26,967 nucleotides of DNA from an uncultured Peptoniphilus sp. Lineage in GTDB: Bacteria > Bacillota > Clostridia > Tissierellales > Peptoniphilaceae. Made by a program: the position numbers and the translations under genes. This document shows, piece after piece, positions 12,702-20,966 of this stretch. Position 1 is the stretch's first letter. The number at the start of each line of letters is the position of its first letter. A model generated the notes under the pieces. The model had not been told where the DNA came from. It saw only the letters and a program-made list of their open reading frames with translations, and ran no database searches. Location: contig CABQNX010000014.1 in NCBI GenBank assembly GCA_902465645.1, positions 1 to 26,967 on the forward strand. Reading direction: 5' to 3'.

Positions 12702-15314
12702 TTATAAGAGCTCATCTAGCTTATTTAGAGCTTCTTCAACCTTATCTAAGTCCTTTGCACCAGCAGTTGCCATATCAGGTCTACCACCGCCGCCACCGCC
12801 AGCTACTTTGGCGATTTCTTTGATTAGTTTACCTGCAGCAATTTTCTTTTCAACAAGATCCTTTGAAACTGCACATACAAAGTTTAGTTTATCATCATTT
12901 ACAGTTGCAAATAGAACTATAACTGAACCAAGCTTGTTCCTAACTTCATCAGCTAGGTCACGAAGAGTATTTACATCTACTCCATCGAACTTTTTAATGA
13001 CATACTTGATTCCATTTTTTTCTTTAACATCCTCTGTTAAGTCAGAAATTTGATCTTTAGCGAGGTCATGTTCAAGCTTTTCAATAGATTTATTTGCTTC
13101 TTTTAGGTTTTTAATATTTAATTTTATCTTTTGAATAATTTCATCCTTGTTGGATTTTAATTCACTAGCTATTCTTTCTTCTTTTTCACTTAAGTTGTTT
13201 AGGTATTCATAAACAGCTGGTCCTGTAATAGATTCAATTCTTCTAACTCCATTACTTATACCACTTTCTGATAGGATCTTAAACATTGAAATCTCAGAAG
13301 TGTTGGATACGTGAGTACCTCCACAAAGTTCACGAGAATAATCTCCCATGGATAGGACTCTTACTTGGTCTTGGTACTTGCCTTCGAATAAACCAATTGC
13401 ACCCATTTCCTTAGCTTCTTCAAGACCTGTTACCTTTGTTTCAACTGGAAGTCCTTCAAAGATTTTTTCGTTCACTTTTCTTTCAACTTCAGCAATTTCT
13501 TCTTTTGTCATTGCATCAAAGTGGGAAAAGTCAAATCTCATCCTATCAGCCATAACTAGGGATCCTGCTTGATTTACATGGCTTCCCAATACGTCCTTAA
13601 GGGCCCTGTGAAGTAAGTGAGTTACAGAGTGGTTTCTCCTAATGTTATTTCTTCTCTTAGAATCTATAATAGCCTTAACTGGAGCTTTTTCCAGTCTACC
13701 TTCCTCAACCTTTACAAGGTGAAGGTGAAGTCCATCCTTAGTTTTCTTTGTATCAGTAACTTTTAGCTTAAAGTTGTCAGAAATAATTTGGCCAGTGTCT
13801 CCAACTTGACCACCACTTTCTCCATAGAAAGTTGTCTTGTCAAGGACTACAAGACCTTCTTCTCCTTCATTAAGAGATTCGACTATTTCGTCATTGGCAA
13901 TTATTCTAACAATATTTGCCTGACATTCATCTTCTTCATAACCTAGGAATTCATCACTAAGCCCTTCAAAGAGATGCTTGTTGTCTTGGTTGGCCCAACC
14001 AATGTTGGAGTCGTTTCTAGCTTCTCTAGCCCTTCTCTTTTGGTCATCCATTTCCTTCTTAAAGCCATCCATGTCAACGTCATAGCCCTCTTCTCTTAGG
14101 ATTTCTTCTGTTAAGTCAATTGGGAAACCATAAGTGTCATATAGTTTAAAGGCTTTTTCACCATCTAGAAGTCTTTCCTTATTTTCCTTCATTTCATCCA
14201 TGTGGGCCTTTAGTCTAACAAGTCCACCATCAATTGTTTCTAAGAATTTTTCTTCTTCTCTTCTAATAATTTCCTTGATGGATTCTCTGTTTTCCTTAAG
14301 TTCTTCATATTGTTCGCCCCAAGAGTCAATAACCATGTCAGCAATTTCATATAAGAAGGCTCTTTTAATGCCTAGCTTTCTTCCATGTCTTGCGGCTCTT
14401 CTTATAAGTCTTCTAAGTACATAGCCTCTTCCTTCATTGGAAGGTACAATTGTATCAGAAATCATGAAAGTCATTGCCCTAATGTGGTCTGTTATAACCC
14501 TAAAGGAAATATCTAAGTTTTTATCCTTGCCATATTCTTCTCCAGAAACTTTTGCAATTTCTTGGATTATATCTTTTATAGCATCAATTTCAAATATATT
14601 GTCAGTTTCTTGTAGGACTGTAGCAATCCTTTCAAGTCCCATACCTGTATCAATGTTTGGATGAGCTAGAGGATTGTAGTTACCTTCTTCGTCCTTGTCG
14701 AATTGTGTGAATACAAGGTTCCAGATTTCAATAAATCTGTCTCCTTCTCCACCAGGTCTTTCTTCTTCTGATCCGTGTTCTAGTCCTCTGTCAACATAAA
14801 TTTCTGAACATGGACCTGATGGACCAACTTCAAGTTCCCAGAAGTTATCTTCTTTGCCTAATCTGATGATTTTTTCTTCATCAATTCCCACTACATCCTT
14901 CCAAATGTTGTAGGCTTCATCGTCTTCATAATAAACTGTAACCCATAAATCTTCTTTTGGGATCTCAAGGTTAACTGTCAAAAATTCCCAAGCCCATGGA
15001 ATTACTTCGTGCTTAAAGTAGTCTCCAAAGGAAAAGTTACCTAACATTTCAAAAAATGTTGCGTGTCTATCAGTTAAACCTACGTTATCTATATCGCCAG
15101 TCCTAATACATTTTTGGCAAGTAGTAACTCTCTTTGCAGGTGGAACTTCTTCGCCAGTGAAAAATTTCTTCATTGGTGCCATTCCAGCTCCAATTAAGAG
15201 AAGTGATTTATCATTTTTTGGAATTAGTGAAAAACTTGGTAGTACAAAGTGTCCCTTTGATTCAAAAAATTTTAAAAATTCAGTTCTTATATCGTGTAAA
15301 CCTAAATGTTTCAT
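12702..15314 (-). CDS. alaS: Alanyl-tRNA synthetase
   Basis: This 870-residue enzyme attaches alanine to tRNA-Ala and edits mischarged serine and glycine. The class II aminoacylation core fills the first 350 residues or so (RTEFLKFFESKGH, LLIGAGMAPMKKFFTGEE, TDRHATFFEMLGNFSFGDYF, GMGLERI). The editing domain carries the metal ligands HSVTH (His562, His566) and CGGTH (Cys664, His668). The C-terminal domain includes a coiled coil at about 710-760, then the glycine-rich GGGGGGRPDMATAG stretch that binds the tRNA elbow. The length is normal. The leader has a consensus promoter and a terminator hairpin but no room for a T-box. Confidence 0.98.
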   Translation of the reverse strand: MKHLGLHDIRTEFLKFFESKGHFVLPSFSLIPKNDKSLLLIGAGMAPMKKFFTGEEVPPAKRVTTCQKCIRTGDIDNVGLTDRHATFFEMLGNFSFGDYFKHEVIPWAWEFLTVNLEIPKEDLWVTVYYEDDEAYNIWKDVVGIDEEKIIRLGKEDNFWELEVGPSGPCSEIYVDRGLEHGSEEERPGGEGDRFIEIWNLVFTQFDKDEEGNYNPLAHPNIDTGMGLERIATVLQETDNIFEIDAIKDIIQEIAKVSGEEYGKDKNLDISFRVITDHIRAMTFMISDTIVPSNEGRGYVLRRLIRRAARHGRKLGIKRAFLYEIADMVIDSWGEQYEELKENRESIKEIIRREEEKFLETIDGGLVRLKAHMDEMKENKERLLDGEKAFKLYDTYGFPIDLTEEILREEGYDVDMDGFKKEMDDQKRRAREARNDSNIGWANQDNKHLFEGLSDEFLGYEEDECQANIVRIIANDEIVESLNEGEEGLVVLDKTTFYGESGGQVGDTGQIISDNFKLKVTDTKKTKDGLHLHLVKVEEGRLEKAPVKAIIDSKRRNNIRRNHSVTHLLHRALKDVLGSHVNQAGSLVMADRMRFDFSHFDAMTKEEIAEVERKVNEKIFEGLPVETKVTGLEEAKEMGAIGLFEGKYQDQVRVLSMGDYSRELCGGTHVSNTSEISMFKILSESGISNGVRRIESITGPAVYEYLNNLSEKEERIASELKSNKDEIIQKIKLNIKNLKEANKSIEKLEHDLAKDQISDLTEDVKEKNGIKYVIKKFDGVDVNTLRDLADEVRNKLGSVIVLFATVNDDKLNFVCAVSKDLVEKKIAAGKLIKEIAKVAGGGGGGRPDMATAGAKDLDKVEEALNKLDELL

Positions 15315-15329
15315 ATTACAACTCCTATT

Positions 15330-15356
15330 AAAAATCCTCCCATACCCTGGGAGGAT
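15330..15356 (-). terminator. Terminator/attenuator hairpin in the alaS leader
   Basis: On the minus strand ATCCTCCC-AGGGTAT-GGGAGGAT gives a perfect 8-bp stem followed directly by TTTT and then the alaS ribosome site TAGGAG. It lies downstream of the alaS promoter (15368-15396), so it affects alaS transcripts themselves as well as read-through from the iscS/AI-2E operon. Confidence 0.85.
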
Positions 15357-15367
15357 GTGCTATAAAC

Positions 15368-15396
15368 ATTATAATTATAAAGAATATGAATGTCAA
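15368..15396 (-). promoter_or_regulatory. Consensus sigma-A promoter for alaS
   Basis: Perfect TTGACA (15391-15396), 17-bp spacer and perfect TATAAT (15368-15373) on the minus strand. The -35 overlaps the stop codon of the AI-2E family gene. The start point is expected near 15361, giving a leader of about 47 bases. Confidence 0.9.
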
Positions 15397-16676
15397 TTAG
15401 AGCTGTATCTGTCATTGTATTTTATTTTGATAAAATCAACAAGTATAAAGATAATTGACATTAATGGAACAGAGATTACCATTCCCCATACACCAAAGAT
15501 TCCACCACCAATAATTATTGAAATTAAAATTACAAGTGGGTTGAGACCAGTTGAGTCTCCAATGAGTTTTGGTGCGAGAATATTGTTCTCTACCCATTGA
15601 ACTATTACAAATAAAATTAAAACCCATAGGGCCTTCATTGGTGAGTCCATAAAGGCAAATAAAACTGCCGGCGCACAACCAAGGAAGGGACCAATGTAAG
15701 GAATTATATCTGCCACACAAGTTATAAGACCAATGATAATGGCAAAGTCTACTCTTAAGACTAAGAGGTAGGCCATGGTAATTAATCCTACGAAGATTGC
15801 CATAAGCATCCTTCCCCTAATGAATTGTTGAAGGGCTGTGTCAATATTACTTGTTAAATATGAAATGTCTTCCCTGTATTTATTTGGTATTGCCCTCTTG
15901 ACTTTCAATAAGAACTTTTCCTTGTCCACTGCAAAGTAGAAGGAGAAAATAATTATCAAGATTAACCTAAAGGCCGAAGTTAAAAATCCGTAAACTTTAG
16001 AAAGTACATTGGAAAGAGATCCCATTAGTGATCCTTGAGCTTTTGTTATCACATCATTAATAGTTGCTCTAATAGAATTTAAGATATCAGAAACTATTTG
16101 TGGAGTTTCAACGTCACCATTTACCTTTGGATTTGTCTCCTTGTAAACATTTATCAAGTTTTCTGGAAGCTCAATATTAAACTTGGCAAATACATTTGAC
16201 ACGAAACTATTAACTTCTTTTATTAGGGTGTCCACCATGGCAGGCAGACTTGTAAGCAAGTTGGAAATTTCATTAATAGTTTTTGGAATTACTGAAACTA
16301 TTAAGATTCCAAAAATAAGTATGACTGAGATGTAAACTATTATTACACCAAACTGTCTCTTGACTCCCTTTCTCTCTAGGTAGTTAACTATTGGGTCGAT
16401 AATGTAGGCAAAGATTATTGCTATTATTACCGATGAAAGGGTGTACCCAAGTATAGGGAACTTATTAAAGATTATATTTATTAAGTAAAAAATAAGTATC
16501 CCCAAAAATATTTTTGTGATAAGCCTTAGGTCTATATTTATCCTCTTCTTGCCTTCGATGTATCTGTTCCCAATATTTATTAGATAGTAAATTGCTAAAA
16601 ATATTAGAAGGATAGATAAGATGGCAAGGGCATAAATCATAAATCTAGCAGCGTTACCAGATATTTGCTCTAACAT
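15393..16676 (-). CDS. AI-2E family transporter (YrrI-like permease)
   Basis: The 427-residue polytopic membrane protein belongs to PF01594. An N-terminal pair of helices (about 10-35 and 49-70) and TLSSVIIAIIFAYIIDPIV with NYLERKG lead to a large amphipathic region (about 130-235). Then come several C-terminal helices with the family motif YIGPFLGCAPAVLFAF and VQWVENNILAPKLIGDSTGL. Known members include the AI-2 exporter TqsA, Na+/H+ antiporters and proteins of unknown substrate, so 'AI-2' should not be taken literally. It begins four bases after the iscS-like gene and ends the long SUF operon. A YrrI gene also precedes alaS in B. subtilis. The extra N-terminal helices make it longer than the common family size of about 350 residues. 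Confidence 0.88.
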   Translation of the reverse strand: MLEQISGNAARFMIYALAILSILLIFLAIYYLINIGNRYIEGKKRINIDLRLITKIFLGILIFYLINIIFNKFPILGYTLSSVIIAIIFAYIIDPIVNYLERKGVKRQFGVIIVYISVILIFGILIVSVIPKTINEISNLLTSLPAMVDTLIKEVNSFVSNVFAKFNIELPENLINVYKETNPKVNGDVETPQIVSDILNSIRATINDVITKAQGSLMGSLSNVLSKVYGFLTSAFRLILIIIFSFYFAVDKEKFLLKVKRAIPNKYREDISYLTSNIDTALQQFIRGRMLMAIFVGLITMAYLLVLRVDFAIIIGLITCVADIIPYIGPFLGCAPAVLFAFMDSPMKALWVLILFVIVQWVENNILAPKLIGDSTGLNPLVILISIIIGGGIFGVWGMVISVPLMSIIFILVDFIKIKYNDRYSSN

Positions 16677-16680
16677 AATA

Positions 16681-17808
16681 TCACCTGTTCTTGAACTTTT
16701 TCATCCCCTGGTTTATTTTTTCCACTACATAATCACACTCTTCTTTTGTGTTTTCGTGATTAAGTGAGAGCCTTAGCATAGAAAGTGAGTCTTCTTCACT
16801 CCTACCTATTGCCCTTAAAACATGGGATGGGTTAATGCTTCCTGCTGCACATGCTGATCCAGAAGAAACACATATATCAAACATGTCAAGATACTGAACC
16901 ATGGTTTGTGGTTTAGTATTTTTTAAAGTGATATTTATATTTCCAGGAAGTCTTTTTTCTTTGGGACCATTTAAGATTACTCCATCTATATTCAAGAGTT
17001 TTTCTATTGTGTAATCTCTTAGTTCTCTTGTAATAGATGTCCTCTCTTCAATATTATTGTAAGCATCTTCTAAGGCTCTTGCAAGTCCGACTATTGATGC
17101 AAGATTTTCTGTTGAGGCCCTTTGTCCTCTTTCCTGTTCACCACCATCTAAAAAGCTATCAAGTTCAATTCCCTCTTTGACATAAAGAAGACCAACTCCC
17201 TTTAGAGCTCCAAGCTTGTGACCTGAAAGGGAGAGCATGTCCACTCCTATGTCTTCTATCTTAAATTTAATATTCCCCATGGCTTGAACTGCATCTGTGT
17301 GAAATAAAATGTTTTTTGCCTTAGCTATTTTTGCGATTTCAGCAAGGGGTTCAATAGTTCCTATTTCATTGTTGGCAAACATAATTGAAATAAGTCTTGT
17401 GGAGTCCTTGATAGAACTTTCAATTTCATCTAAGTCCACAAAACCTTCTTTATCAACTGAAATGAGGCTAGTTTCTCCTCCCCACTTTTCAATCTTCTTT
17501 AAAGAATTTAAAATAGCTGGGTGCTCAATCTTTGATGAAATAATATGATTTTCTTGATTAGGTAAAAGTGAGCCCTTTAAGGCCCAATTATCTGATTCAG
17601 ATCCAGAGGAAGTAAAGTAAATTTCACTTGCCTTTACTCCCAGGATCTCTGCAATTTTTATTCTTGAATTTTCTATGGCTGCCCTAGATCTTTGACCAAG
17701 AGAGTATATTGCTGATGGGTTTCCATAATTTTCTTTTAAATAAGGAAGCATAGCTTGAAATACACTGTCTGTGATCCTAGTAGTGGCAGCATTATCCATG
17801 TAAATCAT
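16681..17808 (-). CDS. iscS: Cysteine desulfurase, IscS/NifS class
   Basis: The 375-residue PLP enzyme releases sulfur from cysteine as a protein persulfide. The class I desulfurase features are MDNAATT at the start, SSGSESDNWALKG, HTDAVQAMG, the PLP lysine in SGHKLGALKG (Lys198) and the catalytic Cys320 in SSGSACAAGS on a long mobile loop. B. subtilis YrvO, which feeds tRNA thiolation through MnmA, also follows an Rrf2 gene, so this may be the YrvO counterpart. No mnmA is adjacent. It follows the iscR-like gene by seven bases. It is the second desulfurase of the operon besides SufS. Confidence 0.93.
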   Translation of the reverse strand: MIYMDNAATTRITDSVFQAMLPYLKENYGNPSAIYSLGQRSRAAIENSRIKIAEILGVKASEIYFTSSGSESDNWALKGSLLPNQENHIISSKIEHPAILNSLKKIEKWGGETSLISVDKEGFVDLDEIESSIKDSTRLISIMFANNEIGTIEPLAEIAKIAKAKNILFHTDAVQAMGNIKFKIEDIGVDMLSLSGHKLGALKGVGLLYVKEGIELDSFLDGGEQERGQRASTENLASIVGLARALEDAYNNIEERTSITRELRDYTIEKLLNIDGVILNGPKEKRLPGNINITLKNTKPQTMVQYLDMFDICVSSGSACAAGSINPSHVLRAIGRSEEDSLSMLRLSLNHENTKEECDYVVEKINQGMKKFKNR

Positions 17809-17815
17809 AGTGACC

Positions 17816-18211
17816 TCACATGTCTGCTAGGGTCATGGATTCCATAACACCTTCAATTTGACCTTGAAGCTTGGATAAGATGTCCCTTGTTGCACATTCC
17901 TCTTGCTTGTTGCAGTCAGACTTTTTACCAAGATCGCAACAAGAAAGTGAAAGGTCACCTTCAAGGGCATTTATTATTTCTCCAATTGCTATATTTTTTG
18001 GATCTCTTGCAAGGACGTAACCGCCACCTGCACCCCTAATTGATTTAACTAGGTCTGCCCTCCTAAGAAGGGTAAAGAGTTGTTCCAAATAGGATTCTGA
18101 AAGATTTTCATCTCTTGCAATATCCTTTAAGGCTATGGGGCCCTTGCCCATATTTTCTTTTAAGTTGTACATAGCCATTAGGCCGTAACGACCCTTTGTA
18201 GATAATTTCAT
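17816..18211 (-). CDS. iscR: Rrf2-family regulator, IscR-like with Fe-S cysteines
   Basis: The 131-residue DNA-binding protein has the Rrf2 winged helix (MKLSTKGRYGLMAMYNL, IARDENLSESYLEQLFTLLR) and wing SIRGAGGGYVLAR. Cysteines at 91, 92, 100 and 106 match the three-cysteine cluster region of IscR, and the usual histidine ligand position reads Arg-Asp (CATRD). The presence of cysteines argues for an Fe-S sensing IscR type over CymR, which senses cysteine synthesis status through CysK. It lies between sufU and the iscS-like gene, so it most likely controls the promoter upstream of sufC and thus itself. Confidence 0.87.
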   Translation of the reverse strand: MKLSTKGRYGLMAMYNLKENMGKGPIALKDIARDENLSESYLEQLFTLLRRADLVKSIRGAGGGYVLARDPKNIAIGEIINALEGDLSLSCCDLGKKSDCNKQEECATRDILSKLQGQIEGVMESMTLADM

Positions 18212-18222
18212 CTAATCACCTC

Positions 18223-18678
18223 TTATGATAGATTAAAGGATCCCTTATCTTCATTATTTTCTAACATATTCTTTAGAGTGTACCAGGAAAGAACTGCACA
18301 CTTTACTCGGGCAGGTAAAGTTGAAATAGATTCAAAGGCAATGGCATCGTCAAGATCTTCCAATTCGTCTGGATCGTCAATCTCTCCCTTAACCATTCCT
18401 ATAAACTTGTCTGCCCTTTCAATAGCTTCTTCAACTTTTATTCCCTTGACATTGTCGCACATAATTGATGTTGAAGCTTGAGAAATGGCACATCCATGAC
18501 CTGTGTAGGATATATCTTCTATAATGTCATCTTGGATCTTTACTTCAAGAGTTATTTCATCTCCACAGCTTGGGTTGTGACCAAGTTCTTTTTTTGTGTA
18601 GTCTTCTAGTTCTCTTCTGTTGTGTTTGTTTCTAGAGTGTTCCAAGATTAGTTCTGTGTAAATATTATCAAGATTCAA
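18223..18678 (-). CDS. sufU: SufU zinc-dependent sulfurtransferase
   Basis: The 151-residue IscU-like protein accepts persulfide sulfur from SufS. The zinc ligands are visible as NPSCGDE (Cys38, Asp40), GHGCAIS (Cys63) and RVKCAVLSW (Cys127). The insertion between the second and third ligand regions (DDPDELEDLDD) is typical of SufU and absent from IscU. The start is TTG at 18676-18678, inside the sufS gene, with AGGAGG ten bases upstream; the two genes overlap by 11 bases. No ATG fits the conserved N-terminus. Confidence 0.92.
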   Translation of the reverse strand: MNLDNIYTELILEHSRNKHNRRELEDYTKKELGHNPSCGDEITLEVKIQDDIIEDISYTGHGCAISQASTSIMCDNVKGIKVEEAIERADKFIGMVKGEIDDPDELEDLDDAIAFESISTLPARVKCAVLSWYTLKNMLENNEDKGSFNLS

Positions 18679-19909
18679 TTCCTAAAATCCTCCTTACATC
18701 TTCAAGATGTTCTACGAAATAATCAATTTCTTCCACTGTGTTATAGATTGCAAAACTTGCCCTGCATGAGAAGTTTGAACCCAGATACCTGTGAAGAGGT
18801 TGAGCGCAGTGGTGACCTGATCTTATGGCAATTCCATAAGTGTCAAGTATTGATGCAACATCGTGAGGATGGGCTTCTTTAAAGTTGAAAGAAATTACTG
18901 GTGCCCTGTTTTTGTCACTTGTTGTATAAACTTCAAGATAGTCTAATTTTTTAAGCTTGTCGTAACAGTAGTCAGTTAAATATCTTTCATATTCATCGAT
19001 TTTTTCCATGCCATATTTTTCTATAAAGTCAATGGCTGCTGCAAGGTTTACTGCTCCTTCAACATTGGCAGTTCCTGCTTCAAACCTTTGTGGTGCATCT
19101 AGAAAAGTTGTGTGGTCTTCGTAAACATATTCAATCATGTCGCCGCCTGATAGGAAGATATCCATCTTGTTTAGAAGTTCTTCTTTTCCATAAAGGACAC
19201 CAATACCTAGTGCTGAATACATCTTGTGGCCAGAAAAAGCCATGAAGTCAACGTCAAGTTCACTTACATTGACCTTCCTGTGGGGAACTAATTGTGCCCC
19301 ATCAAGAATTATTTTTGCATCTGAATTTTCTCTTGCGTATTTTACAATTTTTTCTATATCAGGGTTTGTTCCAACAACATTAGATGCTCCTGTTATTGAA
19401 ACAATTTTTGTATTCTTAGTAACTTTTTCTTCGATTTCAGAAAAAGGAATTTGCATATCATCGTCTACATATAAAAACTTTAGCTTTGCTCCAGTTTTCT
19501 TGCAAACTTCTTGCCATGGAACAAGGTTTGAATGGTGCTCCATTATAGAAATTACAATTTCGTCGCCTTCCTTTAAGTTGTTTAGTCCATAGGAATAAGC
19601 AAGAAGATTTAAAGCTTCAGTTGCATTCCTTAAAAAGACAACTTCCGAAGCCTTTTTTGCTCCAATAAAATCTGCGACTTTTTGTCTTGCACCTTCGTAA
19701 ACTTCAGTTGACTTCATTGCAAGATAGTGGGCTCCCCTGTGAGGGTTTCCATTTTCACTTTCGTAAAAGTTTTTTATATTGTCAATAATTTCTCTTGGCT
19801 TTTGTGTTGTTGCACCATTGTCAAAATAAACTATTTGCTTCCCATTAGGTTTTAGATTTAAAAAAGGAAACTCTTTTCTGATTTCTTCTATTTCATTTTT
19901 AGCAAACAT
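18668..19909 (-). CDS. sufS: SufS cysteine desulfurase
   Basis: The 413-residue class II PLP desulfurase includes YFDNGATTQKP near the start, HRGAHYLAM, EHHSNLVPW, the PLP lysine in FSGHKMYSALG (Lys229), RFEAGTANVEG and the catalytic Cys368 in IRSGHHCAQPLHRYLG. It supplies sulfur to SufU for Fe-S assembly. Its ATG directly follows the sufD stop codon, and its ribosome site AGAGGA lies in the end of sufD. Confidence 0.95.
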   Translation of the reverse strand: MFAKNEIEEIRKEFPFLNLKPNGKQIVYFDNGATTQKPREIIDNIKNFYESENGNPHRGAHYLAMKSTEVYEGARQKVADFIGAKKASEVVFLRNATEALNLLAYSYGLNNLKEGDEIVISIMEHHSNLVPWQEVCKKTGAKLKFLYVDDDMQIPFSEIEEKVTKNTKIVSITGASNVVGTNPDIEKIVKYARENSDAKIILDGAQLVPHRKVNVSELDVDFMAFSGHKMYSALGIGVLYGKEELLNKMDIFLSGGDMIEYVYEDHTTFLDAPQRFEAGTANVEGAVNLAAAIDFIEKYGMEKIDEYERYLTDYCYDKLKKLDYLEVYTTSDKNRAPVISFNFKEAHPHDVASILDTYGIAIRSGHHCAQPLHRYLGSNFSCRASFAIYNTVEEIDYFVEHLEDVRRILGIES

Positions 19910-20959
19910 TTAATTTCCTCTCTTTATAATTTCTCTAACTGCTTCCCAAACTTCGTCCTTTAGTTTTTCATCTCTTAGGGCATCAATTGCACCTGAGAAT
20001 TTGGACTCAACCATTAGGGCTTCTGCTTCATCAAAACTTATTCCCCTAGACATTAGATAAAATATTTGGTCATTATCAAGCTTACCAGCACTAGATGCGT
20101 GATTACCAACAACGTCATCTTCATGAGCAAGCATTAGGGGAACTGATATTGAGTGAACTGTGTCATCTAGTAAGATTGAGTATTCTTCTTCTGATCCAAC
20201 AGCACTCTTAGCCCCTTCTATAAATTGAAGATTTGACTTAAAGTTCTTTGATGATTTATCCTTTAAAGCTCCGTTGACCAAAATGTCTGACTCAGTCTTC
20301 TTGCCCCTGTGAATCATGTCGTAGTTCATGTTTAGATACTCGTCCTTTTGACCAAAGTAAATTGAATCAACATGACCTTCAGAATATTCTCCAATTAGTT
20401 CACACTTGTAATTTGTGTAAAGTCTAGCTGCTCCCAGTTCATATTGGTGGACGCTAACTTTTGCATGAGCTTCTGTATAAACTCCAATAGATTCAAGAAC
20501 TAGGGACTTGTCATCATCTCTTGCAATAACAAAAACTTCAACTTCAGAATTTTCCTTTGCAAGAACTTTAATAACAGAGTTCCTAAATTTTTCGTCCTTG
20601 CCACAAGAAGTGTAGTCAAGGACAACTTTTAATTTTGAGTCCTTTTCTGCAACAATGTGGTGGAGGTCGAAGAGTTCAGAATATTCATCATCAAGTTCAA
20701 ATAACTTGAAATCTTCTTCTGTCTTGCCCTCTTCACTTGTGTAGGACTTGTAATAATTTAAATACTCCCTATTTTGATCCAAGACTTCATTTGAAATGCC
20801 ATACTTAATATTTTCAAATTCAGAAATTTCTCCTGGATTGTCTTCTCCTACTTCCCTATATAATTTCCCTTGAATTTGGGGAATTTCTATTTCTGTTTCA
20901 TTTACCCTTAAGAAGTTAAAAGTCTTAAAGGCAATTTCATTTCCAATTATTTTATTCAT
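19910..20959 (-). CDS. sufD: SufD Fe-S assembly scaffold subunit
   Basis: The 349-residue beta-helix protein of the SufBD family is shorter than SufB and lacks the SufB cysteine. The C-terminal block EDDVVGNHASSAGKLDND and FYLMSRGISFDEAEALM are characteristic; the histidine in GNHASS aligns with the cluster-linked histidine of E. coli SufD. The N-terminal half diverges strongly, as usual. With SufB and SufC it forms the SufBC2D scaffold. It lies seven bases after sufB. Confidence 0.92.
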   Translation of the reverse strand: MNKIIGNEIAFKTFNFLRVNETEIEIPQIQGKLYREVGEDNPGEISEFENIKYGISNEVLDQNREYLNYYKSYTSEEGKTEEDFKLFELDDEYSELFDLHHIVAEKDSKLKVVLDYTSCGKDEKFRNSVIKVLAKENSEVEVFVIARDDDKSLVLESIGVYTEAHAKVSVHQYELGAARLYTNYKCELIGEYSEGHVDSIYFGQKDEYLNMNYDMIHRGKKTESDILVNGALKDKSSKNFKSNLQFIEGAKSAVGSEEEYSILLDDTVHSISVPLMLAHEDDVVGNHASSAGKLDNDQIFYLMSRGISFDEAEALMVESKFSGAIDALRDEKLKDEVWEAVREIIKRGN

Positions 20960-20966
20960 GTTTCAC

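Noticed and set aside
15315..15392. T-box riboswitch upstream of alaS
   Set aside because: The leader is only about 47 bases, with no specifier stem or T-box sequence.
15436..15720. 94-codon minus-strand ORF within the AI-2E family gene
   Set aside because: It is a shifted-frame shadow rich in Trp, Cys and Asn with no ribosome site. The overlapping frame encodes conserved permease motifs.
16681..19909. sufS and the iscS-like gene as a recent duplication
   Set aside because: They belong to different desulfurase classes with different active-site loops (HHCAQPLHRY versus SSGSACAAGS), so this is old divergence.
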